A DNA stretch of 64,000 nt, taken from assembly GCF_910596095.1 (NCBI RefSeq), contig NC_056544.1, positions 17,841,155 through 17,905,154 on the forward strand, read 5' to 3'. The notes below the pieces were generated by a model. The model had not been told where the DNA came from, did no database searches, and saw only the letters and a list, made by a program, of their open reading frames with translations. A program made the position numbers and the translations under genes. Source of the stretch: Thunnus maccoyii. Lineage: Eukaryota; Chordata; Actinopteri; Scombriformes; Scombridae. Shown piece by piece: positions 12,501 to 24,500 of this stretch; the stretch's first letter is position 1; every line of letters begins with the position of its first letter.

Positions 12501-15500
12501 TAAGACACCGAACAGAATATTTATAAACAGGGAAGCTAGCAGGCTTGGAGGATGTAAAGTTCAGCTTTGCATCATAATCTTGAGTCACCACACACACAAT
12601 CAGTCAAGCAGACATATACATGCACACCTCCAGTGAAGATGACCCATAGGGACCTTACACCCTGTGTATGAGTGTGTGTGTATTTGTGATGCACTCATCT
12701 TCACAAGCCACCTCCATGTGAGCAAAAGAAACACTGGCACATGCTCAAACATATTTGTGTGTATTTGGTTAAAATAAAAGCAATGTTGTTATTAAAACAG
12801 ACTCAATGTCCCAGCACATCTGTCCTTGAATTAACAGAAATTAATCCTCTACTTGCAGCAATGTGCAAAATATCCGGGTTTACCGTCACATCTGTTTATG
12901 TGTATGTGTTTGTGCATCTGTGTGTGTTTGTGTGTCTGACCCCTCCTCTCCTCCCTGCAGTCTTTCACCCGGTCGAGTGCTCCTACTGCCATACTGAGAG
13001 TATGATGGGCTTCCGCTACCGCTGCCAGCAATGTCATAATTACCAGCTCTGTCAGGACTGCTTCTGGAGGGGGCATGCCAGTGGTTCCCATAGCAACCAG
13101 CACCAAATGAAGGAGTATACGTCATGGGTAAGGGAGGGAGAGGGGAGGAGAGGGGCGGGCTGAGGGAGGTGTGTCTGCACTGGACCAGTGTAAGGATGCT
13201 GCATGTCTGGTGCAGGTGGCAGCGTTGCATTTAAAACAGCTTAATGATGCTCTGTGTTTTGAAAAGAAATTAGTGCCCTCATGTCCTCAGAATTGGCACC
13301 TTGCTTTTGTGTTTCTCCCAGAAATCCCCTGCTAAGAAATTATCCCATGCACTCAGTAAGTCCCTGAGCTGTGCATCCAGCAGAGAGCCTCTTCACCCCA
13401 TGTTTCCCGAAATGCCAGAGAAACCTCTGAACCTAGCTCATATTGTGTAAGTTTTCTTTCTTTCTTTCTTTCTTTTTTTGTTATAACGCTGAATCTGAAT
13501 AATCCAGTTCTGCAGTCCTGCACACAAGAGAGGTGTATTATTTTCAAAGCCTCCGATTTGGAAATGTTTGATTTTATCCCACAGTTGATAATTATCTTGT
13601 AGCTGCCTGGAAGTCTGAAGTGATTCCAGTCAATCTCCTGGGTCAACTAATCAATGAGGCTTAATTACAGCCTTGGGAATGATTGTAATCGCCAAACAAT
13701 GTTGTTACCTTTTCCTTTACTTGCCTGCACAAGCAAAGACTTCATAGCACGCTGGTGGTGTCTGTTAAAGGCTAAATTGGGTAGTGGGACAAAAAAAACA
13801 TAACACTGGCTGTTTATTCCATTATTGTTGTTAGAAATGTTGTTGTTTCAGCAACAGATGAGAAATGAGAGTAGAAAGAGACGTGAAATGAAACGACATG
13901 CAACAAATGTCTCCGGCCAGACTCGTTGGCCCTAAACGCCTCAGCTGATATTCATATTTAACATAAATACATTGTTTTTGTAAGGATCACTTAAATTTAC
14001 GTATTAAAGAATAGAAAAACGTACTGAGTGGGACATTTTGCGATTTACCTATCGCGTTCTTGTTAGTCTCCTTTACGGGTGAATGTTTTTGGCAAGTTTA
14101 TTGAAAAAAATGTTTTCTTTTTGGTCATAATGACTTGAAATTATACATTTAGTGTAGTTTCTGCATTGCTTTGCTGATTGTAATAAATTATTTTCATTCC
14201 CTTCTTTGTTCTTTATTTTCCTCAAAATAGAGACACGTGGTGAGTGTGCTTTGATTATTTAACACATCACAAAATGTGTCCATGTACATTTTGTCAGGTT
14301 TGAATCCTTATTATGCTAATTATATGTAATTAAGTCCCCTCCCTTCTAGTGTACTGACAGTAGCTGTTGTTAGTTTCTGTCCAAACACTCATGATATGAC
14401 TCATTCGTCCATACATTGCATGTTTTCATTGTTGACCACACTGTACATTACTAATCATTTCCTACTTTATTGCCACATTGAGATGCATTTATCAAAATGG
14501 TAATTCAGAGATCATAAACAAATCTACAATGTGCAAAGAATAAATCATGAAAAAAAGAACCATCCAACATGAAAAATAGCCGTCTCAATTTGGCAGTAAA
14601 AATAATATTTGTCTCCTCTCCAGGCCACCAAGACCAGTGAATATCACCAATGAATACTCACTCTCCCACTCCATGCCTACATCAGGGAACCCTTACTCCA
14701 CCAAAAAGTGAGTACAACAGCCGTAACAATGGATGTCCTGGATTTTACAACAGGTCTTTTCAGTTTGCTCTGCTCCCTAAAGACCCCATGCCCTGCAGAC
14801 TCTTGACTGTCTTCATTTTCTCACCTTTATTTTCTAGTGTGTGTATGTGTGTGTGTGCGTGTGTGAACATTTGTGTATCAGAGTGCTTTTTCTTCTTTGT
14901 TATTTCCTCTGCTGAATGTAATTAGCTTTCCTTACAGCAAGAATGATGATGTTGAGCACAGAAAGCCCTTGACGGGGGCTGCTCCACATCTGTTGAAAGG
15001 CAGAGGGTAAGTGACACAGGTGTGCATATGAGAATGCTTCTGCGGCTCAAATGCATGCGTGAACTAATATAGATAATAATCATAGGGCATTAAAAAGAGT
15101 GCAAAAATTCCCAAGGAAACTATTAGCAAAACAGTTTTCATATATAGGGGTTTACATTGTTATACTTGAGGGGCTATTTCATAGATACTAGATGAAGCAT
15201 GCATCATAAAAATCATTGGCCATTAGTTTAGAGTGTCTATTACAATCTTTTCATTCACATGGAAATGGGAAATACTAACTACCAGTTTCTCATATAAGCC
15301 TCTTTGAAATATTACCCTAAATCTCCTCAGTGTTGAAGTTATAGCAGTTAAACAGTATATATTCTCATTGTTTATGATGCACAGTATGTGAATAGATATA
15401 CCTGTTTACAAAAAATGGGATTCACTTTTCTTTTCAGTTGCTATTTATGTTATATTTTGGATCATATAAGACTTGCTTATTCAGATTTTTCCAGCAAGAG

Positions 15501-18500
15501 CCCTTTTAGCTTCTCTGCACCTGCATTTGATCGAGAAGAGTGTTTCTTTAAGGAACACTACTCCCTTTCATAACTTAGGCGTATAGAAAAACATATAGAT
15601 GATGTGATGAGTGAGTGGCATTTATAAGTTATTTTTTATGTGCGTGTCAGAGCATCTGGACATTGTGGTTGCTGTTTGCACAAGGTGATAGACCGCACAA
15701 TACAGGGCTTTCAGGTGATGTGCCCTCTGGAGGCCATATTGGAGGTCTTAAAATCTTGCTGAGAATATCTGGCTACATTCCTAAACTTATGACTGAAGTT
15801 TCAATTTTCCGCAGCATAGAATATACGGTTAAAGGGGCACTCTAGGGATTTAGTATTGCATTTCCATAAAATTGAAGGAGAGACAGATTAAAAGGAGAAT
15901 GGTCAAAATCAAAGCAGCAAAAGCAGGATATACTGACTTTTGGGCTCTATTATGAGTCAAGCTCCAAAAACGCTGGATCCTACTGTTCCCATAATGCAAC
16001 TCAATAACCTCCATATCTGGTAAACACACATTTTTCAAATGACAGGCTCCCAGTTTGTTGCGCAGGCTTTCTGTTACAGCTGTACTAATCAAAATCTTTA
16101 TATTGACAATGTATTAAATGACTATATGCAATGTGAAAAGAGTCTCTTGTGATGAACCCACAGAGACTCTGCAGTTTGGTAGTTGTAGCTTCTTTCAACT
16201 CATTGTTTTGGTTTTACAGCCCGCAAATTTACTAGTTCTCACGCAGGCAACTCAGCAAAAAAGCCCAGATAAACCCACTACACATTACCGCAGACAAAGT
16301 TAGAAACTAGTTAGTGAACATAGTAGCAGCTACAGAGCCAGAAATATCCCTCAGAAGCTGGTGGAGACTAAAACAGAGCAAAAAAGAGAGTGAATATTGG
16401 ATTTACATTGGTCAGGTGGCCAGAAACCAGAATATGTTGACGTTGTGTTCACAGATTGTTGATCCCCCCAAAAAAGCCTCAGCTAACATACACCTGGTTC
16501 ACAAATTGACAAGTAAACTATATGTAAACTTGGTAGAGTTATTTTCATGGTGTTTTTGACTGAGAATTCATCCTTTTTCCTGTTAGCACCCCAGGTTGTG
16601 TTTACATCAGTTGACGTCGTTTCAGCTCTGCTAGACACCTTTAGCATAGTTGTTAACGCATATAGTAGCCAACATGAGGTCAGTATGCAGTATATAAACT
16701 TTATTCACATTAGACATTTTGACTTCTCATAGTAGGAAAATCACAGGTGTTACTAAAACATTAACGATAGCTTTTTCTATTCCCAGTTAGCCATGACAGT
16801 GTCACAGTGAGCTAGCATACACAATACCAGAACCCTGAAACCACAGCAGCTAAATGGAGTTTCATTAATTTTATTATTTACACTTATGCTTTTCATACAC
16901 CCCTAAAAATGTATTCTGTGAAAAAGACCTACTGTCTGATAGTTGAATGTGCATAGTATCAAATGGAAATAGCTACTTTGCTAATTTAGCTTATTGGTTT
17001 GTTAGCTTGCTTCAGGTTAATTGGCTACAACTTGAAATACTTTAGAGCTAAGATTAGATAATATTAAAAGCAGTTTAACCTAAATTAGAAAAGAAGATAA
17101 TACTCTTTTTTTCTGGATTGATTGATTGCGTTTTTGTTGTTTTTTTGTGATATTTTATGGTCATCTAACTGACCCTCCATAATGGGAGGAGGCATGGTTG
17201 CTTTAGGAGTTTGAGATGCAGGTGGAAAGCATTTATAAATACAGTAGTGTGCATGCTTGACATAGGCTATCGTGGGGGTAGATTGCTTGACTTAAAAATA
17301 ATGACTTTCAATAGTTTTAATAATAGAGCACTGAGTGATTGATACTTGTAGAACATAAACAGTGCATATAGAGTCTTTTTTTGCTGGTCATGTCTTTAAT
17401 CATGCTCCTAGCCTTCATCAGTGGTGACTCTCCCAAACATAATATGGCCTTGTTTCTCTCTAGTCACCCATGAATGGCTGCTTTTCAGCCATTCTCCTCA
17501 AACCTCTTTTGTTTTATTCTCCCCTTTTCTTTCTCTGCCTCTCTGCTTCCTGTCCCTCTCATCCACTGTCCCTCTGTTGTTACCTGTGTGTAATGTCATG
17601 TTTTTTTGTTTGTTTTTTTTTGTTTTGAAACCCTGCACTGTTCCAGGTTAAACTACAACCTCGATGTTGCTGATAGACTTGCTGACGAACATGTTCTGAT
17701 TGGCCTCTATGTGAATCTACTCCAAAACAACCCCAAAACATGGTCAGTTGGTGTGCTGCTGTGTTTGCCAACACCAGTGGAAACTATGTGCTCTGCTGAA
17801 CTGCCACCTCGCAATCCTTCCCCAAACCTAACCCTGTTATAATCCTAATAACACCGCATGCTTTCAGACAGTTTTATAGACTGCTGCAGATGTGTTTCTC
17901 TCTAAACGGTATCCAAAAGGAGTATCTCTACCAAGAGTACAGTAAAGATTTGATTGTATTTTTCACATTTGAGTCCTTGTAAGACCTTGTGAGTATACAC
18001 ACGATCACTTATGTTGCCTCTAATGCAACACTAACATGGTTGACAATTGTCTCACTCTTGCAATACACATCCTGTTGCCACTACATATGATTTGTCACTG
18101 AAAAAAGGCCAAGTAGTCCTTATATTTGTTGCATTAGGATTGTATAACTCTGAATGCTTAGGGCTGATCAGTTGGTTAATTGGCAGCAAATACTTTAAAC
18201 ACACAACACAGATGTGAGTTTGGTTTCTTACCGAGTTTGACTGCCTCCTTATAAAGTAATCTCTAAAAGCAGTTTGGTGTGTTTGGTTCTGTAACTTCTC
18301 TTTTGTCACTGTGCATTTTAGAAACAAAATTGATGTGTAATCAGTTGGAATATGGCATATTCTCTCCCTGTTGAAGCATAACTTTGTCTTTATGTTTATT
18401 TTCTTATTTAGATGCAAGATAAAAAGAGCGTTGCCTGTATTTTCTGTGTGTGTATGGACTAATATGCTTGTATGTGTGTGTTTTAATGGTGGTTGAATGC

Positions 18501-21500
18501 CATCTATCATGTTGGCTACGTATTATAATAGCAGCTCTGCAGGCTCCCTGCCACATATCTTCCTGTCTGAGTGCATCTACTGTATGCGTGCGTGCAAACA
18601 CATAACCATATTTTGTACTGTATCTGTGATCAGACTGTATCAGTCACCCTCTTCCACTTAACCCAGCTTCATTTCTGCCTTTGTGGTTTTACATAAATAG
18701 CTTGGTAACAAGGGCCTCTGCTGTCTGTGTAAAACTTAAGCCTTTTCTGCCTTTTTCTTCCTAATCTGACTCCAACTTAAAAACTTTGATGGATTTTTTG
18801 CAATTCTTCTAAATAGTTTGTATCTGAGTAGCTGTGTATTAACCGTGTCATGTCGTGACTTCCATCTCTATTTTCCTCTTGATCAGTTTGCTGGAGAGCA
18901 GTAACCATCAAGATGAAGAGCACAGTCTCATCGCCCGCTATGCTGCTAGACTGGCTGCTGATGCTGCGGTGAGATATATAAGACATTTATTGCACACAAT
19001 ATCTTGGCATCTTTCATCAGTGTTCAGGGCCAAAAATCTGTCCTTGATGAGAAGAGGGTGAAATGTATGTTGCTACTCCACCTTTAGGGGTGTCAGTCCT
19101 TTTTAGTCCCTTTGGGTAGCACTGGTGCCTCACAGCAAGAAGGTCCTGGGCTTGAGTTTTTATGTTCTCTCCATGTTTGGGTCCCTCCCACCATCGAAGA
19201 CATGTATGTTGGGGTTAACACTCCTGCCAAAGTCAAGGCACTAGCAAAAAGAACTGGAAATGGTCCCTGGGTGCTGCACTGTGGCTGCCCAGTGCTCCTA
19301 GTGTGTGTGTGTGTGTGTGTGTATATATAAGATGGGTCAAATGCAGAGGATCTATTTCCCCAGGGGGATCAGTAAAGTACTTCTTCTTCTACTTTATTGC
19401 AAAAATGAAGAGGGGATTTACAGGTGGTGATCATTTCTGACCAGACCCGTATGCCAGTTTATGCTCTGTTCAGGTCTTGATTGATGGCTGGTGACCTTAC
19501 TGTTTTGTTCCTCCTGTGAGATATAAGATAAGGTAGCGGATGACATCACCCCAAGGTAAAGCCAGTTCACATGATGTCTCTTGCTTGGTTTCACCAACAG
19601 GCTCAGCAGCAGAGGGTCCCCACAGACCTCCCATGCTCTCTGGATGCCAACAAACAGCAGAGGCAGCTCATTGCTGAGCTTGAGAGCAAAAACAGGTTAG
19701 GGATGACTGCCTTCTTTTCTGTTTGTTTCTTCCCTTCTTCTTTCAGTTCCACAACAAGAAATACACCTTTAGGAAAAAGGTGCTACCTGGTTTGACAAAA
19801 TAGACACTAACCTCGAAGCATAGTCATTACAGAAAACTGTTTTTTATATAAACTATCATTAGTCACCAAGTTATTATATTTACGTTCTTAATATTAACAT
19901 TTTCAGGGATGTGACTAACTGTATATACTGAATATAAGATATGAAAAGGCACAGTGAGGGAATACACAGTGCTTTACAAATTGCATAAAAGAAGTAAATA
20001 ACACATGTAAACATTAAAATGAAATCAAAAACTAGTAAATAGTGAAACCAAAGTGGACACAAAAGTTCAATTATAGCAACACTGAACAAGTAAGTCTTAA
20101 GGCAGCTATAATCAGTATTTTTATATGAAATAATGGATTCTGGAACTACTTGTATATGAAAAGGGTCACCTGTGGTGACGAACCCACAGAGAATTATCAC
20201 CTGATGCTGTAGTTCTCCTCCTCTTTACCCTACTCTTTGGCCCTTTTTCACAGAAGACATTTTCATGTGTCACTTTAGGAAAAATACAGTTGTAATTAAG
20301 TTAATGATGGCTGAATTCCATTTAGCTGCTTCAGTTTCAGGGTCCTGGTATTGTGTGTGCTGGCTCACTGTCACACTGTCATGGCTTTCTAAGACCGGGA
20401 CACAATAGAATAGAGCCATCGTTCATGTTATTAGTAACGCCTGTGCTTTTCCTATTATGACAATTCAAAATATCTGCTTGGTTTTCTGGGTCCCAACTTC
20501 ACTGTTTTGGTTTGCTGGCACCGCTCATAACATTATTTTCAGCCACAGCAGACAGCCATAAAACCCCCCTCTACACTACCTGTCCAGCACAAAAACAGCA
20601 GAGTTAGCAACTAGCGGGTAAACATAGTGGAGCATTTATCTGCCAGATATCCAGATAGTTCTCTTGAGAATTGGTGGAGATCAAAGACAGAATTAAAAGG
20701 AGAGTGAATATTGGACTTACATTTGTCAAGTGGCCAGAAACACGATTTCAATTAATGCTTATGTTGCTCCATAAATACTGGATGTGTTAACTGTTTGCAA
20801 ACAAGTTTGGCACATGAACTTGTGTTCATAGCTTGTTTCCGCTGCCCCCAAGTGGCCAAAAGAATTAAGATTTGACAGAGCATAAGATCATTTAGGAAAA
20901 TGCAACTTTCTACATGTTTTGTGTTGACCCTAGGAACAGTCAGCAGACTCAAGTCAGAAGACCAAAACATTCTTCAGGCTTCATATGGACAAAGCATGTC
21001 AGAATCTAATATGCTCTTGCACTTAACAGAGCACTGTTTGTACCTTTCACAGAGAAATCCTGCAGGAAATCCAGCGACTGCGCCTTCAGCATGAGGAAGC
21101 TTCCCAGCCGCCACCTGACAAGGGTCAGCAGAACCCCACTCTGCTGGCTGAGTTACGACTTCTCAGGTAACTGTTGCTGCGTCTTTGATCCACCACAGTG
21201 CAATTTGTAACAGACAGCTTTGCTTAGGCTGCAACAGAACGTACATATTGTAATTGCTCGCCTTTTTCCGAGGCACAGGAACAACATAATGTCTGAGAGT
21301 CCAGATGCTCATGTTCTTTTTTTTTCATTGTTTGTTTGTTTTCACATCGACATGACATTATGGTATCATCACGCTGTACAACTTGTTTTTTTTCTGTCAG
21401 GCAACGCAAAGATGAGCTTGAACAAAGAATGTCTACTCTGCAGGAGAGTCGCAGGGAACTGATGGTGCAGCTGGAGCAACTAATGATGCTTCTCAAGGTA

Positions 21501-24500
21501 CGAGAGACATGCCTTTCATGTCTTTGACTGCACAGTTAAGATGCGTTCATGACCACCAAAGGAACATACATCCTTTGTTTCCTATAGGGAACGACAAGGT
21601 AATTGGTTTCAAGTTTTGCTTCTTGGCCCAGTAGTGTGCTGCAACTTGTTTTTTCTCTTAAATTTGAGGCAGGTGGTAAGCAATATGGCCAGATGGTGAA
21701 TTTGTCTTGTAGTACATTTTTTCACAGCTGTGGTTGATCACTCTAGCTAACGTAAAGCTAACACTGCACTTTGCAGATGAGGGAAACATGTGAGCAATTA
21801 GCTAACATGCCTTTAAAAAGATTTTGTGCAGGATTACAGATATTCTATGTTTTTAGTTGAGGGAATCTTGAATGAGTGTTGTGTGTGATCATGGACAACA
21901 ACACAACACAGCTGTGGACTATCATGCAATTATGTACTGTATTTAAGCACTATGTCACTTTATGACTGATATGTCTTGAGAAAGGTCCTTGGGACCGTAA
22001 CATCAACGCTTTAAACTTTAAATAAATCAATGCAGAGGTGATAAGTGTGTGCAGGAATTGACTTTTTTTCTTTGCAATTGGATCTTCAGGGGAATTGATT
22101 TCCTGCACCCCAGGAGAGACAAAGCAAGTGGTGTGTGTTGCCTTCTACTCAATTACCTAACATGTCCATTAGAGGGCGTACATCCTTAACAGTGAAGCCC
22201 TTTTACGGCCCGTTGAATCATTTTTTGACCATATAAGTTAAAGACTGAGAGAGAGGTGTGTGTCTCAATTGATCATGATTAAAAATATATAAAGTCTGCT
22301 TCACTCTGGTGTTTGCAAAGCAGGCTCCGATACTGTGTTTGGTCTTTGTTACAAGTGCTATTGTTCTGTTCACATTTGGATCATAAGAAAGTGTCCTCTC
22401 TGACATTTCTGTAAATATATGTGACTGATTATCAACTGTATATTATTTGAAGATGTGCTGTTGCCAGACAAGAGTCCAGACAGACAATTTAAGAGCAGGA
22501 TATTGAGCTCAGGATTATGCTCCATCACACCTTACAAGACAACATGTCTCCCGCCCTCTAAGAAGGATAACCTTTGGTGCGAGAATATCTTCTGCAGCCA
22601 ACAAGACAGGAGTTCCTCAAAGCCTACATAAACTGCTTACTATACTGGCTTAAGTGGGGAGGATATCAATCTAATTAGGCTAAAGGGATCAATGGTAATC
22701 CATTAAACTTGCATGAGGAAGCCACATGCTTGTCACGTCCTGAAGGCGATGGGATTTTTTAAAGAAATACTCAGTGTAATGTGGTTGTTGTTTCATGAGC
22801 TATAAAATACTGTTTTTCAGCTGGAGGAGGAACGGAAACAAGCTGTAAGTGTGAAAACTGTGAGGCAAAAATGAGGCTGGATTCAGACTTACTGCGTGCA
22901 TGTTTGAAATAAACACTTTGTTGCTGTCAGGTGAAATCCTTGTGTGCACAAAATGACAAAAACAGCCATGTTTCAAAGGTGAGGACGGTGCATTTTTGGA
23001 GATACCATACATGGTGTTCACCGGGCAGCAACAACTTGTGGTTTGGTCTGTGGGAATAATTGGAATAGCTCATAGAGAGAAAAAAGTGTTTTAACAGCAT
23101 GCTGAAAAATGCAACTTAATGACTCCACATATTGTACATTTCTAGCATGTGTGTCATGTTTTGTTCTTATAAGGTATTGTGGTTTGCTTTCAGGACAAAT
23201 GAGCCTTTCAGTAAACCTTAAAACTATGTAACTGAACTGTTTGTAGTTTCTTTGCTGTGTTTTTGAGCACTGACTATGAATTTGTTGCATTGATCATAGA
23301 AGATTTTCTTTGGTATGATTCTGATTAAACTCTATACTTCTTAAAAGATAGGCTCACAATTTTTCAAGTCATAACACAGTAGTCAGGTGATCAAATGAAC
23401 ATTGACACATGTTTTTCTTGCTGTAATCATTCCTCCTGTTCATACTAAGAGATATGGATCATAATCCACTTTCAATGTAAGTCATAATGGACAGAGTCAA
23501 CAGTCCTTCTGTGCAAAAATGTATTGAAAAGTTTCCTTGAAGCTATTGTGAGGCTTAAGACATACAAATCAGTCAAATCAAGTCAATATCTTTCAAAGTT
23601 AGTCTTTTTAGTGCCAAATTCCTTCTATGTTACTATCCTTCCACTGCAGCTGAGCAGGAAAACACTGTCCATTGAGACACAGAGAGAGATTGTTTTGTAT
23701 AAAAAAAAAAGACTCACTGTGGAAGATATCTATTTTATTTGGCTCATTTAGATGGCTGAAGCCTCGTGTTATCTTCAGATAAACACATTAAGTTTGTAAG
23801 TGCATTTGGAAGGGATCCTCTAATGGCCAGTATGAACAGGATGACTACAGCAAGAAAAACCTGTTTCAATGTTCATGTGGGCTCCTGCCTACTGTTTAAA
23901 GACAGACTTGAAAAACTGGAACCTATCCTTTAAAGTCTTGCCATTGCAGCACAGGTTTATTTGCTGACAGTTTACATTAAAATGACCTGTGTGTGTTGCA
24001 GACTCAGGGTCCCGGCTCTCCGCGCTCTTCCCCCAGTCACACCATCAGCCGATCAATCCCCACACCGATCCACTCAGACTCTGCCGGCACGACCCCGACT
24101 CACACACCTCAGGACTCACTCATGGGCGTGGGAGGGGATGTTCAGGAGGCCTTCGCTCAGGGTAACACAGTGGTGCACTGATGCATGGATATGGTCTCCA
24201 AAATATGACTGGAAGATCTATGCAATCACGTTTTAAAACTAAACATTTCTCTCTCCTGTTTTAAAGGCCCAAGGAGAAATTTGAGAAATGACCTACTCAT
24301 TGCTGCTGACTCCATCACCAACACAATGTCATCACTGGTTAAAGAACTAAATTCAGGTATAAATTAATGAAAAAAAAGTTTGTTTTTCTTGTAGAATTTG
24401 TTATACGGCAGCTGTTTTAAAATGCATTTCTCCACAGAGGGTGGAAGTGAGACTGAGAGCACTGTGGATTCAGACTTTGGACGTGGTGAACTGTTGGCCA

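Noticed and set aside
12741..13163. 140-codon plus-strand ORF treated as a single gene
   Set aside because: Only 12961-13127 is coding (the ZZ exon of dtna); the rest is translated intron.
18052..18510. 152-codon minus-strand ORF in a dtna intron
   Set aside because: Composition resembles random AT-rich intron, low-complexity His/Thr from CA repeats, and no homologous feel or splice context.
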